Below are positions 42,436 through 42,595 of a stretch of DNA of 42,595 nt, piece by piece. Under the pieces are notes generated by a model. The model was not told the origin of the DNA. It worked only from the letters and a program-made list of their open reading frames with translations, and did not search any database. The stretch spans positions 1 through 42,595 of the forward strand of contig JASBRS010000061.1 in assembly GCA_030149325.1 (NCBI GenBank). The letters run 5' to 3'. The DNA comes from Deinococci bacterium. Its GTDB lineage: Bacteria > Deinococcota > Deinococci > Deinococcales > Trueperaceae. Position 1 is the stretch's first letter; every line of letters starts with the position of its first letter. The position numbers and the translations under genes are program-made.

Positions 42436-42595
42436 AGGTTATGCGCGCCTTTGGCGCGTAGATAGGCGGGACGCCTGACGTACTTTCTTGGAGGTCTTGC
42501 GCGCCTGCGGCGCGTAGACAGGCGAGACGTCTGTCCTACTTTCTTGGAGGTCTTGCGCGCCTTTGGCGCGTAGACAGGCGAGACGTCTGTTCTAC
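42436..42595 (+). repeat. 56-bp tandem dyad repeats (2.9 copies, cut by the window end)
   Basis: Units start at 42436, 42492 and 42548, exactly 56 bases apart; the third is cut off. Each contains two adjacent stem-loops. The first is CGCGCC-NNN-GGCGCG, where loop TTT, TGC, TTT varies while the stem does not. The second changes from AGGCG-GGA-CGCCT in unit 1 to GACAGGCG-AGA-CGTCTGTC in units 2 and 3, keeping pairing. A TACTTTCTTGGAGGT linker joins units. No coding frame. Resembles REP/BIME-like elements rather than CRISPR, because there are no unique spacers. Confidence 0.9.

Noticed and set aside
42436-42595. CRISPR array
   Set aside because: The 56-bp units are directly contiguous with no unique spacers, and no cas genes are near.

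Overview
The window is a very GC-rich bacterial chromosome segment with about 33 protein genes and one tRNA. The best lineage evidence is the Gre-factor gene at 26737-27204. Its coiled-coil tip carries the four-aspartate DDYDD signature of Gfh1, an anti-GreA factor known from the Deinococcus-Thermus phylum. A second, weaker clue is that several genes (4773, 21997, 24625 minus, 26181 minus, 32738) lack a ribosome binding site and instead have a TANNNT -10 element 5-8 bases before the start codon, the leaderless pattern described in Deinococcus. I read it as a Deinococcota genome, perhaps Truepera-like; that finer placement is inference.

Layout. 1-4730: an aromatic/acyl-CoA catabolic operon: phenylacetate-CoA ligase, hotdog thioesterase, EthD-like protein, an internally deleted enoyl-CoA hydratase remnant, HAD phosphatase and aldehyde dehydrogenase. 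4773-8410: a YczE-type membrane protein, a 63-aa conserved-looking ORF, a surface lipoprotein built of three beta-helix repeats whose promoter carries PhoB-like 11-bp direct repeats, and a metallo-beta-lactamase-fold hydrolase. 8628-13299: a complete putrescine route from arginine, with speA (and a coupled NUDIX gene) divergent from aguA-aguB. The region between them has long, foldable leaders. 13394-17618: acyl-CoA synthetase, a long-form sugar-nucleotide transferase and a RES/Xre toxin-antitoxin pair.

17866-21902: two consecutive amt-glnK modules. The two transporters belong to different Amt subtypes, and both PII proteins lack the Tyr51 uridylylation site. 21997-27204: a secreted protein of unknown function, a GH13 alpha-glycosidase, lysS, a DinB-family protein and gfh1. 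27462-32505: a four-gene quaternary-amine (betaine-type) ABC transporter with CBS domains on the ATPase and unusually long permeases. 32738-36685: a soluble lytic transglycosylase, two neighbouring Ser/Gly-rich envelope proteins (one DoxX-like) and a NUDIX hydrolase. 36696-41366: a BMP-type nucleoside ABC transporter. 41748-42595: a small membrane protein behind a TetR-like operator, tRNA-Gly(GCC), and the start of a 56-bp tandem dyad-repeat array that runs off the window.

The content is mainly ordinary housekeeping and nutrient-uptake chromosome: nitrogen (ammonium, polyamine), osmolyte, nucleoside and aromatic-acid metabolism. No transposase, phage or CRISPR genes were seen. The most interesting signals are regulatory or structural: the PhoB-like boxes in front of the beta-helix lipoprotein, the mutually exclusive pairings around the aguA ribosome binding site, stem-loops between binding-protein and membrane genes in both ABC operons, operator-like palindromes, the crotonase remnant, and the terminal repeat array. 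No defence-type system beyond the RES/Xre pair could be supported.
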